NCBI GenBank assembly: GCA_023415835.1
Contig: JAEZJK010000019.1
Span: 1-12,236 of the forward strand
From: Bacillota bacterium
Lineage (GTDB): Bacteria; Bacillota; UBA4882; UBA8346
Reading direction: 5' to 3'
Length of the DNA stretch: 12,236 nt
Numbering within the stretch: the first letter of the stretch is position 1; every line of letters starts with the position of its first letter. Shown here piece by piece: positions 6,448 through 12,236 of the stretch. A program made the position numbers and the translations under genes. Under the pieces are notes generated by a model. That model saw only the letters and a list, made by a program, of their open reading frames with translations, made no database searches and was not told the DNA's origin.

Positions 6448-6495
6448 AAAAAATAAAAGCCCAAAAGATACCATTTTGATATCTCCCAGGCTTTT
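6448..6495 (-). terminator. Intrinsic terminator forming the riboswitch expression platform
   Basis: On the minus strand AAAAGCC (6489-6495) pairs with GGGCTTTT (6455-6462), with an inner GATA/GTATC stem, followed by six T residues (6448-6453). The 5' arm AAAAGCC is also the conserved 3' part of the aptamer. Ligand binding and termination are therefore mutually exclusive, so guanidine should switch the gene on. The hairpin ends 18 nt before the start codon. Confidence 0.85.
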
Positions 6496-6507
6496 GTCCT
6501 TCCGTGG

Positions 6508-6728
6508 CACAGCTTTTGTACCAAGTTGCATTCAAAGTGCAACTATACGGTCGGTTAAAATATAACTTCCGCTACAATTGTGCTATACCCTTCGTGGATG
6601 CCACGAAGGGCCCGCACAAAAGCTGAAGTAATATTTTAACTCTCCCATAGATTGTGTTTTTTCCGCAGCATTGCTGCGTTCTACACAAAAGTTGCACTAT
6701 AATTGAATGCAACTCAGTATTAGCTGTG
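6508..6728 (-). repeat. Nested hairpins inside riboswitch P3
   Basis: The closing helix is 6 bp (6508-6513 with 6723-6728). A perfect 11-bp helix GTTGCATTCAA/TTGAATGCAAC (6525-6535 with 6703-6713) follows. Inside it is a 7-bp helix GTGCAAC/GTTGCAC (6537-6543 with 6691-6697). Two separate hairpins fill the remaining space. One has arms TTGTGT/ACACAA (6652-6657 and 6683-6688) around CGCAGCA/TGCTGCG (6664-6670 and 6672-6678). The other is the 87-bp palindrome at 6554-6640. All can form at once as a branched arm, so the aptamer core could still fold. Confidence 0.75.
6554..6640. repeat. 87-bp near-perfect palindrome (MITE-like)
   Basis: The outer arms are 16 bp with one mismatch (6554-6569 with 6625-6640, GTTAAAATATAACTTC type). 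The next arms are TTGTGC/GCACAA (6578-6583 with 6614-6619). The innermost is a perfect 10-bp stem CCCTTCGTGG/CCACGAAGGG (6588-6597 with 6601-6610) around a 3-nt loop. No coding sequence and no clear direct target duplication were seen. This compact form fits a small palindromic insertion or a structured RNA arm. Confidence 0.7.
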
Positions 6729-6826
6729 AGTTCTCTCTTGGTCACTGACCAGTAAAACTGCGGAACCCTAGAAAACTTTTGGAATTATGCAATTTTGTCT
6801 GATTAGATACTTTAAAGTCGAAGATA

Positions 6827-6855
6827 ATTATACATACTTTTAGTAAACAAGTCAA
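6827..6855 (-). promoter_or_regulatory. Sigma-A type promoter for the riboswitch/exporter transcript
   Basis: On the minus strand TTGACT (6850-6855) and TATAAT (6827-6832) are separated by exactly 17 bp. The predicted start is near 6820, about 50 nt before the conserved aptamer start at 6771. That gives a leader of roughly 390 nt before the exporter ATG. Confidence 0.85.
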
Positions 6856-7034
6856 TCAGCAATACCCATTTCTCTCATAGCAATAGAAATGAAAGTCGCA
6901 AGACGGTAAAACTCAAATCAAAATTATTGAAGCTTTACCGAAGAAATTATTAATTAAATTAACCACGGAGAACTGAGACACAACTCACTGTTAAAAATTA
7001 AGCGGCTTAATTATAAAATTGAGCCGCTTAATTT
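6856..7034. other. Spacer with an 18-bp-arm hairpin
   Basis: I see no gene between the exporter promoter and the tandem repeats. At the right end an inverted repeat, AATTAAGCGGCTTAATT (6996-7012) with AATTGAGCCGCTTAATT (7017-7033), has one mismatch and a 4-nt loop, plus one more outer pair. It directly abuts the first tandem repeat. A short AT tract follows, but no U-run long enough to call a terminator. Confidence 0.55.
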
Positions 7035-7144
7035 AAAAGTATCACTGGTTTAATTTCGAAGTATCACTGGTTTAACTTTAAAGTATCACTGGTTTAATTT
7101 CGAAATATCACTGGTTTAACTTTAATGTTTCACTGGTTTAATTT
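7035..7144 (+). repeat. Five tandem copies of a 22-bp repeat
   Basis: The core TATCACTGGTTTAA starts at 7040, 7062, 7084, 7106 and (as TTTCACTGGTTTAA) 7128, an exact 22-bp period. Alternate units differ consistently: spacers after copies 1 and 3 read TTTCGAA, those after copies 2 and 4 read CTTTAA. The array therefore behaves as a 44-bp dimer repeated about two and a half times. There are no unique spacers, so it is not CRISPR. Short tandem TATCACTGG-like motifs next to a hairpin recall the multiple terminal repeats of IS21-type elements. Iterons or operator sites are alternatives. Confidence 0.8.
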
Positions 7145-7156
7145 TTAGATTGAGCT

Positions 7157-7291
7157 GGAGGAATCTAATTTGGCTAAAATCGAACTCACCCGCTCCCGTT
7201 TTTAGCTAGCATATGCGAGTTTGAGATGTTGGTAAATCTAGTGTTACAGAACTTGATGAGCCAATGTGAGCGTGATGACTTCATGAGTTAA
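7157..7291 (+). pseudogene. Broken ORF after the tandem repeats, possibly a transposase N-terminus
   Basis: GGAGGA (7157-7162) precedes a TTG at 7170, which reads MAKIELTRSRF and stops at 7205. In another frame 7211-7291 reads ICEFEMLVNLVLQNLMSQCE, then RDDFMS. The pattern of a hydrophobic helix ending in 'ERddF' resembles the N-terminal part of mutator-type (IS256-like) transposases. The evidence is thin. The good ribosome binding site joined to a dead frame argues for a decayed gene. The following 110 nt (7292-7402) show no clear gene. Confidence 0.35.
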
Positions 7292-7402
7292 TTTCATTGA
7301 TTTAACACCATGAATTGGTTTGCCTCTTCGAATACTCATTTTCAGAAAGCCGCGCCTCGCAAGCTCAAACTCGGTGTTAAGCAACGTTTTATAAAATTCT
7401 TA

Positions 7403-8215
7403 TTAATAAGCTTGGCTTGCCTTAAGGAATAAATCTTCAAGTTCTTTTTTTACATTAGGCTCAAGTTTCTTTATATAGCCAATTTTAAAAGCACCTTTAC
7501 CTCTCGTTATTTCTACAAATTTAAAGTTGACAGGTCTTTCAGTAAATATCACAGCAACTAAATTCCCCTTATAAAAAACAATTCCGACTCTCATTCCCCG
7601 TGGAAATAGACCTTCACTATCTTCATCTTTTCGGTAGGACTCGAAATCATTTTCTTGAGCCCATTGAAAATAACCATTTTTCTTAATGTGATCTTGAAAG
7701 CTAGAGATTTTTATCGGTTTATCTTTTTCTGAAATATCTTTTACCAATTGATTTTCAACAGTAGAATTAGGTTGAATGTTATTTTGAAATGTATAAGCAA
7801 TTAAATCACAAGCTAGAAGATGATTTTCTTTTTCATCCTTTGGAGGATAGTACCACCCTGAAATAATCCCTTCACTTACTACCACCCCAATTTCCTCTTT
7901 ATTTGAATTGTAAAGGATTGCACCCTTTTTTAATCTTATTTCGGGAACATATGTATTACCTTCGCCATCAAAAGTAAATTTTTCTTGCGTTATGTCTTTT
8001 TCAAAAGAATCCTCTTTTATAAAAGTTTCAAATATTATTGTATACCATCCGTTTTCTGGCAAACCACAACAACCAATATGAACATTGTTATTTAAAGAAA
8101 TGAGCACTTTACCATTAGGTTTTTCTCTCAAGTTAGCGGGTCCATCAATTAATTCTGCATGAACAACATTCAAAAATAACAGAAATAAAATTACCCCAGC
8201 AAAAATTTTCTTCAT
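7403..8215 (-). CDS. Secreted protein with N-terminal SH3-like domain
   Basis: The 270-residue product starts MKKIFAGVILFLLFLNVVHA, a classic signal peptide with a likely cut after A20. There is no lipobox cysteine, so it should be exported and released or wall-associated. The mature N-terminus DGPANLREKPNGKVLISL matches the SH3b/SH3_3 opening motif (GxxNLRxxPxG). The rest is hydrophilic with no motif I recognise; a KKGAILYNSNKEEIG stretch near residue 95 could be a second SH3-like strand set. The start is the ATG at 8215, because GGAG (8224-8227) sits 8 nt upstream. A GTG at 8224 overlaps that site. It is a single gene on the minus strand with no visible partner and no clear terminator. Confidence 0.75.
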   Translation of the reverse strand: MKKIFAGVILFLLFLNVVHAELIDGPANLREKPNGKVLISLNNNVHIGCCGLPENGWYTIIFETFIKEDSFEKDITQEKFTFDGEGNTYVPEIRLKKGAILYNSNKEEIGVVVSEGIISGWYYPPKDEKENHLLACDLIAYTFQNNIQPNSTVENQLVKDISEKDKPIKISSFQDHIKKNGYFQWAQENDFESYRKDEDSEGLFPRGMRVGIVFYKGNLVAVIFTERPVNFKFVEITRGKGAFKIGYIKKLEPNVKKELEDLFLKASQAY

Positions 8216-8227
8216 CGATTTCACTCC

Positions 8228-8879
8228 GATATTTTATAAAATGACGCATAACTATTGCATTACCAAGAACTCGTTCCCTAACATAACTAATTGTAAACAG
8301 TATATGTATAAATTTCGCCAACATATCCCAGATAACCTGTTTCACGAATCTGTTTCGATAAAAATTCCCTATCGATGGTGTTTTACAAAACCATCTCCTC
8401 CATGCAAATAAAACCCCGGCTAACTGTATGCCAATCGCCTCACCCACCCGCTACCCGATTAGTCTTAGTTACCATAGCGCCTCGTCCCTCTCCACGAACG
8501 CAACTAATTTTGAATGTTTGGAGAGGGACAGCCTGTTTTATTTCGGTTTTAGTTACTTTATCAATTACTGTTAAAAGAGAAAAACGAAAGCTCGAATCAA
8601 CCATACTTCCCCTCTCCAAAACCTCATGAAAAACCAAAAGCATGATGAGGGGACCTACAACCAGACACCATCAAGCACTCAAGTTACGTGCGAGGTGAGG
8701 CGACACCACATCTTCCAAACAAAAAAGCCTCCATTTTCAGCAGCTTTGTTCTTACCCAGAAAATTCTATCGATGCTTATCGATCCACGTCAACTTATTTT
8801 TATACTTCGTTTGGGTCACAGGAGGTTGACGTGGACGAATACTATCTATTTCTGTTTCCGACTCTTAACCGTCTCCAGT
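8228..8879. other. Gene-free stretch with several inverted repeats
   Basis: Open frames on both strands are short and lack support. The best, a 54-residue minus-strand frame from an ATG near 8594 with GGAGAGGGG upstream, overlaps inverted repeats and has no family resemblance. A small hairpin GATGGT/ACCATC lies near 8373-8394. The region holds the element at 8435-8703 and an 11-bp inverted repeat TCCACGTCAAC/GTTGACGTGGA (8783-8793 and 8825-8835). Confidence 0.5.
8435..8703. repeat. 269-bp element with 10-bp terminal inverted repeats
   Basis: TCGCCTCACC (8435-8444) is the exact reverse complement of GGTGAGGCGA (8694-8703). Inside lies a perfect 11-bp inverted repeat GTCCCTCTCCA/TGGAGAGGGAC (8484-8494 and 8519-8529), and CCCCTCTCCA recurs near 8610. 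GC-rich 'CCTCACC...CCCTCTCC' blocks with the reverse complement downstream are typical of REP/MITE-like intergenic repeats. No flanking direct repeat was evident. Confidence 0.5.
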
Positions 8880-8928
8880 AAAAAAACCGCGTCCCTCCCG
8901 GCATTTTGAAACCGTTAGAAACGCGGTT
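8880..8928 (-). terminator. Intrinsic terminator of the hexokinase operon
   Basis: On the minus strand AACCGCGT (8921-8928) pairs with ACGCGGTT (8885-8892), followed by a T-run (8880-8886). The loop is long (28 nt) but can fold partly. It begins 7 nt after the stop of the 61-aa gene. Confidence 0.7.
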
Positions 8929-8934
8929 GATCTC

Positions 8935-9120
8935 TCAATCCTGTCCCCTTACCTTGTCGCTGATCTTCATCTTTACCGCTTTATTCTCCCCGTGACCAGC
9001 GCCCTTTTCTTGTTGGGGCTCTTGGGACTTGATCTCGTGCGGTGTGGGGACGCCGCGCCGGAGATCCGCCCTGACTCCGACTTCCTTGCCGATATCATCC
9101 GGGGTAATTTGCTCGCCCAT
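8935..9120 (-). CDS. Hypothetical 61-aa hydrophilic protein
   Basis: A GGAGGTG site lies 5 nt before the ATG at 9120. The product (MGEQITPDDIGKEVGVRADL, then a basic PTPHEIKSQEPQQEKG stretch) is charged, rich in Glu, Lys and Gln, without hydrophobic segments, and probably largely disordered. I recognise no family. A ribosome binding site, an intact frame and a terminator 7 nt downstream support a real gene. It could be the last gene of the TRAP-hexokinase transcript or have its own promoter in the 200-nt gap. Confidence 0.6.
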   Translation of the reverse strand: MGEQITPDDIGKEVGVRADLRRGVPTPHEIKSQEPQQEKGAGHGENKAVKMKISDKVRGQD

Positions 9121-9182
9121 AAAAACACCTCCGGTTCTAGTTTGCCCGGAAGGCCTTTAATTCATTAGCGCCTATAGGGACC

Positions 9183-9317
9183 AGGGAATAGGCAATAGGG
9201 AATAGTCTTTAAGTTATACTTTATTGCCTATTTACTATCACAAACTCGCAAATTATCCCCTATCACCAACGAAACAACCTCGTAAAATTATTCCCTATGC
9301 CCTATTGCCTATTCCCT
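9183..9317. repeat. Inverted repeat with 23-bp arms between hexokinase and the 61-aa gene
   Basis: AGGGAATAGGCAATAGGG plus AATAG (9183-9205) is the reverse complement of 9295-9317 with one mismatch. The arms are themselves built of short GGGAATAG/GGCAATAG units. The 89-nt interior is AT-rich and holds further CCCCTAT and CCTATTTAC fragments. The right arm ends 4 nt from the hexokinase stop. It is a MITE-like or amplified short-repeat element. As RNA it could protect the hexokinase 3' end. Confidence 0.75.
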
Positions 9318-9320
9318 TGC

Positions 9321-10640
9321 CTAATTAGTAAGCCCGGCTACGGCCGCTCCGATTAGAGTGGCGTTATCGACCTCGACCAACTTCCAATAACGGTGATAAT
9401 GGTCGGTCAAATACTGTTTTAAGTAAGATTCGGTCTTAGCCTTTAAGCCTTTTAACTGGTGGAACGTGGTCCCTTCGGCAGTGATGCAGACCGGAGCCTC
9501 CGGATTTAATCCTTGCCCGGACTTTAATACCGCCGCCGTTAAAGTCATCGCCGCCAGCATTCCCGCCCGCTCAATGAGCCGTTCAATTAAACCCGCAAGC
9601 ATGGCCCGGTCTTCATCCGTGCCACTCGCTAAAGCCGCCATCAAAGGATTATTCCGACTTTGGTCATTCTTCAAATAGCTATTTAAATCAATGGTGCTTA
9701 CTTCTTTGAGCAGCTTTATCCCATCGGAGCCGGCTTTTGAAAACAAGCCGTCGTCCGCAGCGGTCTTAATCACTACCTGGCAAAGCCCTCCCAGGTACCT
9801 GCCGGAGATCATCTTTTCCAAGGTATATTTCCCGGGATCGGCGGTTGTTAGGTCATACTTGTGATCCAAGACTCCCCCGAAATCGCCGTTAAAACCGCCT
9901 GACTCAATATTAATAATCTGGCTTTTGGATGCATCGAGCGGATTGGTTTCTTTTAAAATGTTGCTGTTCCGTTCTTGATAACAGCAATTAGTCCCGGTTC
10001 CTAAGATAAAACCGATGAACCCGCTGGAATTTCGATGTTCAAGTTCAGCCTTGCCCGCCAACAAAGTGGCGACTGTGTCATTTAGAATTACAATCGAACC
10101 TGGTTGATTAGCTCCGATTTTTCGCAAGGCCAATCTCAAATTTTCCCCGATCAGCTCTCCGGCCACTCCTTTGGCCTTTATTTGTTTGCTGAATGCGATT
10201 AAACGGCCGTCCCGATCGGGAAACATCCGGACCGGATAAGAAAAACAAAATCCAATCTTCTGCCCGTTACCGATTAAGTCCTTGATATAGTGAGCCATGG
10301 TTTCAAATAACGTATCTTTATCAACTTCGGCTTTGACCCCTGGCATCGGATATTTAGCGAAATTTTCAATGCTAACTTGACCCTCACGTCCCAAAGAGAC
10401 GGTTGCCGCCCTAAAATTGGTGCCGCCGGCGTCCAATACTAAAACCGGTTCGTTTACGGGAACCTCCGACTCGGTTTGGATATAAGTCGGCAGCATTTGA
10501 AGGTCGCTCGGCTCACCCGCCAAACCCCTCCGCATTGCTTCGAGAAAGTTGTCACAGATCCTTTCGAAGTTCAGGCCGGAAAAGTCCATCCGGTAATTGT
10601 TCAAAAAATCCTTAACTTTCAGTTGGTTCATACAATCCAA
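9321..10640 (-). CDS. Hexokinase, eukaryotic-type
   Basis: The product is about 439 residues, the length of a single hexokinase unit. The order of motifs follows the eukaryotic family rather than bacterial glucokinases or ROK kinases. MLPTYI (49-54) precedes the ATP-phosphate loop LDAGGTNFRA (69-78). Then come GFCFSYPVR (130-138), LNDTVATLLAG with the catalytic aspartate D188, GFILGTGTN (210-218), NIESGGFNG (244-252) and ITAEGTTF near the C-terminus. It should phosphorylate a hexose with ATP in the cytosol; the exact sugar is open. Start: AGGAG (10644-10648) is 3 nt from a TTG at 10640 and 12 nt from an ATG at 10631, so either is possible. It overlaps the TRAP gene by 20-29 nt, so translation is probably coupled. 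Confidence 0.88.
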   Translation of the reverse strand: MDCMNQLKVKDFLNNYRMDFSGLNFERICDNFLEAMRRGLAGEPSDLQMLPTYIQTESEVPVNEPVLVLDAGGTNFRAATVSLGREGQVSIENFAKYPMPGVKAEVDKDTLFETMAHYIKDLIGNGQKIGFCFSYPVRMFPDRDGRLIAFSKQIKAKGVAGELIGENLRLALRKIGANQPGSIVILNDTVATLLAGKAELEHRNSSGFIGFILGTGTNCCYQERNSNILKETNPLDASKSQIINIESGGFNGDFGGVLDHKYDLTTADPGKYTLEKMISGRYLGGLCQVVIKTAADDGLFSKAGSDGIKLLKEVSTIDLNSYLKNDQSRNNPLMAALASGTDEDRAMLAGLIERLIERAGMLAAMTLTAAVLKSGQGLNPEAPVCITAEGTTFHQLKGLKAKTESYLKQYLTDHYHRYWKLVEVDNATLIGAAVAGLTN

Positions 10641-12236
10641 TTTCTCCTATTTGTTTTTTCTCCCTGACAAAATATTGTTGGGTGCAGATAAAAGCGATGA
10701 TGACGATCCCGATGATATCAGTGATCAGATTCGGATCAATCAACGCCAGGCCTGCTATAACAGCCAGAATTCTCTGCCACCATGGCATCTTCTTCTTCAT
10801 AAACCCTTCCAATCCGCTAGCAATGGCGAACATACCGATGGTGGAGGTGATGAGGATCTGGATAACCTGCGGCAATGAAGTGTCAATCAAGAGCATCGCC
10901 GGGTTGAGCACGAAAAGATATGGAATAATAAACGCGGTGATCGCCAGTCTGGTTGCGATAACGCCAGTCCGGATGGGGTTCCCTTCGGAGATGGCGGATC
11001 CGGCATAGGCGGCTAGCGCTACCGGAGGCGTTATATCCGCTACGATGCCAAAGTAGAATACGAACATGTGCGCGGCCAGTACCGGTGTTTCCGGGATCAG
11101 CTTAAGGATAATCGGCGCCGTAATGGTAGCCATGATCACGTAGTTTGCGGTAGTAGGTACGCCCATTCCCAGAATTAGACAAGCGATCATCGTCAGGAAC
11201 AAGGCTAAGATGTCGATGCCACCGGAGAGCGCCAGCAGGCCATCGGCTAGCTTAAGGCCGATTCCGGTGAGGGAAACGATGCCCACGATGATCCCGGCGA
11301 TGGAACAGGCGGCAGCAACACCAATAGTATTCCTGGCGCCGTTTTCCAAGGATTCAACAAAAGCCTTTGGAGTCAGGCGAGTTTCCTTCCGGAACATACT
11401 GACGATGATCGCCGAGAGGATAGCGAGACAAGCGGCACGGGAGGCAGTGTAGCCGATGGACATCGTTGTGATGAGTACCGCGATGGGAATGAGTAGATAC
11501 CCTTTCGTCAATAACAGCTTGAAGAAGTTGGGGATTGATTCCTTCGGCAACCCCTTTAGCCCTAGTTTCTTGGCTTCAAAATGAACCATCAGAAAAATAC
11601 CGGAAAAATAAAGAATAGCGGGAAAGATGGCCGCCACTGCTATGGTAGAATAAGGCATCTGGGTCATCTCGGCCATTAGGAATGCAGCCGCCCCCATGAT
11701 CGGAGGCATTATCTGCCCGCCGGTGGAAGCGGCGGCCTCGACCGCGGCGGCGAAGTCCTTATCGTAGCCGGTCCGCTTCATGACCGGAATGGTGACGCTG
11801 CCTGAGCCAACGGTGTTAGCAACCGAACTGCCGGAGTACATTCCCTCCAAGGCGCTTGAGATAACGGCAACCTTGGCCGGACCGCCGCTGGCGCGCCCGG
11901 CGATGGAATTGGCGATATCGATAAAAAAGGTACCGATATTGGTTTTTTCAAGAAAAGCGCCTAGAATAATGAACAGGACGATGAAAGTTGAGCAGACGCC
12001 AATCGGTGTGCCAATTATGCCCTCGAGGGTGTAGAAGAGCGTGTAAATGATTCGAGTCAGTGAATAACCGGCAGTGAAGGCGTAGATAACGAAAGCGGTA
12101 GCCACCACCAGGATTGGAAAACCCACTACCCTTCTGCAAACTTCGGCGATGATCAATATTCCGATGATGCCGATGATCACGTCTGTTTGGGAGATACGGG
12201 TAGCCTTGAGAGCCATTGACTCAAAATTCATTACGT
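10612..12236 (-). CDS. TRAP transporter fused permease (DctQ-DctM type), C-terminal part
   Basis: The frame enters from the right edge with no stop. The ATG at 12231 is probably internal, because family members are near 640-680 residues and only about 541 codons are visible. The protein is almost entirely hydrophobic with a dozen or more helices. It carries the large-permease signatures GSGSVTIPVMKRTGY (near 11790), AAASTGGQIMPPIMGAAAF and LGMGVPTTANYVI (near 11160). This is the TRAP 4TM/12TM fused class, which takes up anionic or small organic substrates with a periplasmic binding protein (not seen, probably upstream) and a sodium or proton gradient. The stop lies inside the hexokinase start, suggesting one operon. 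Confidence 0.9.
   Translation of the reverse strand, partial: VMNFESMALKATRISQTDVIIGIIGILIIAEVCRRVVGFPILVVATAFVIYAFTAGYSLTRIIYTLFYTLEGIIGTPIGVCSTFIVLFIILGAFLEKTNIGTFFIDIANSIAGRASGGPAKVAVISSALEGMYSGSSVANTVGSGSVTIPVMKRTGYDKDFAAAVEAAASTGGQIMPPIMGAAAFLMAEMTQMPYSTIAVAAIFPAILYFSGIFLMVHFEAKKLGLKGLPKESIPNFFKLLLTKGYLLIPIAVLITTMSIGYTASRAACLAILSAIIVSMFRKETRLTPKAFVESLENGARNTIGVAAACSIAGIIVGIVSLTGIGLKLADGLLALSGGIDILALFLTMIACLILGMGVPTTANYVIMATITAPIILKLIPETPVLAAHMFVFYFGIVADITPPVALAAYAGSAISEGNPIRTGVIATRLAITAFIIPYLFVLNPAMLLIDTSLPQVIQILITSTIGMFAIASGLEGFMKKKMPWWQRILAVIAGLALIDPNLITDIIGIVIIAFICTQQYFVREKKQIGEIGLYEPTES

Larger units (their letters stand above)
6481..6771 (-). promoter_or_regulatory. Guanidine-I (ykkC) riboswitch aptamer with greatly enlarged P3 arm
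   Basis: The 5' conserved element CTAGGGTTCCG is at 6761-6771 (minus). It is followed by a short hairpin (CAGT-TTT-ACTG) and GGTCAGTGACC, then AAGAGAGAA. The 3' conserved element, ACGG...GGACAAAAGCC...GGGAGAT, occupies 6481-6505. Both halves fit the ykkC consensus as I recall it, although GGTC-AGTGACC-AAGAGAG is wider than the usual GGTCCGAGAG. Between the halves lies about 220 nt (6508-6728) closed by CACAGC/GCTGTG, where typical aptamers have a short variable P3. The leader runs into the terminator at 6448-6495 and then the exporter gene. Confidence 0.85.

Noticed and set aside
6430..6531. N-terminal extension of the SMR exporter to a start at 6531
   Set aside because: It would be encoded inside the riboswitch terminator; the ATG at 6429 has a perfect AGGAGGTG site and gives the standard SMR length.
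7035..7144. CRISPR array
   Set aside because: The 22-bp units are directly tandem without unique spacers and no cas gene is present.
8440..8643. Minus-strand small ORF with GGAGAGGGG upstream
   Set aside because: The purine-rich site is part of the repeat family in this element, and the peptide has no recognisable fold or family.
12229..12231. True start of the TRAP permease at the ATG near the window edge
   Set aside because: The frame stays open to the edge and the product would lack about 100 N-terminal residues typical of the fused family, so the gene most likely starts outside.

Overview
The window looks like an accessory stretch of a Bacillota (Clostridia- or Limnochordia-like) chromosome. 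The signs are strong AGGAGG-type ribosome binding sites, TTG starts, a TTGACT-17-TATAAT promoter, and a ykkC-class (guanidine-I) riboswitch whose terminator overlaps the aptamer. I cannot name the genus. Both ends carry ordinary transport and metabolic genes. The middle is AT-rich, gene-poor and full of broken genes, small orphan genes and inverted repeats.

Left edge (3-857, minus): the N-terminal part of an MFS transporter that runs off the window, preceded by a nested hairpin (878-963). From about 1.1 to 5.1 kb small genes are separated by GC-richer spacers, some of which resemble each other. The genes are a frameshifted and truncated aminoglycoside-phosphotransferase-like pseudogene (1425-1740), two PH-like-domain genes in tandem (1767-2225 and 2258-2701), a truncated MFS N-terminus (3166-3327), a CPBP-family membrane protease (3383-4279), an orphan 108-aa protein (4419-4745) and a DUF5652-like membrane protein (minus, 4755-4979). 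Related sequences of about 30 bp in opposite orientation (1343-1372 and 2870-2896) bracket the phosphotransferase/PH block like the ends of a cassette.

Centre (5.1-6.9 kb): a SAM-dependent methyltransferase (5141-5851) faces an SMR/Gdx-type exporter on the minus strand (6112-6429). The exporter has a complete regulatory leader: a consensus promoter (6827-6855), a guanidine-I aptamer (6481-6771) and a terminator that shares the aptamer's 3' strand (6448-6495). The aptamer is enlarged by about 220 nt of nested hairpins, including an 87-bp near-palindrome, placed where the variable P3 arm should be. This is the most unusual feature of the window.

Right of it lies mobile-element debris: an 18-bp-arm hairpin and five copies of a 22-bp tandem repeat (7035-7144), followed by a ribosome binding site and a broken reading frame that may be a transposase. 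Next come a secreted SH3-like protein gene (minus, 7403-8215) and about 700 nt without a convincing gene but with inverted repeats. The right edge is a minus-strand operon: the C-terminal part of a fused TRAP permease (10612-12236), an overlapping eukaryotic-type hexokinase (9321-10640), a 23-bp-arm inverted-repeat element, a 61-aa hydrophilic protein (8935-9120) and a terminator (8880-8928). The TRAP/hexokinase overlap suggests coupled uptake and phosphorylation, but the substrate cannot be read from the sequence.
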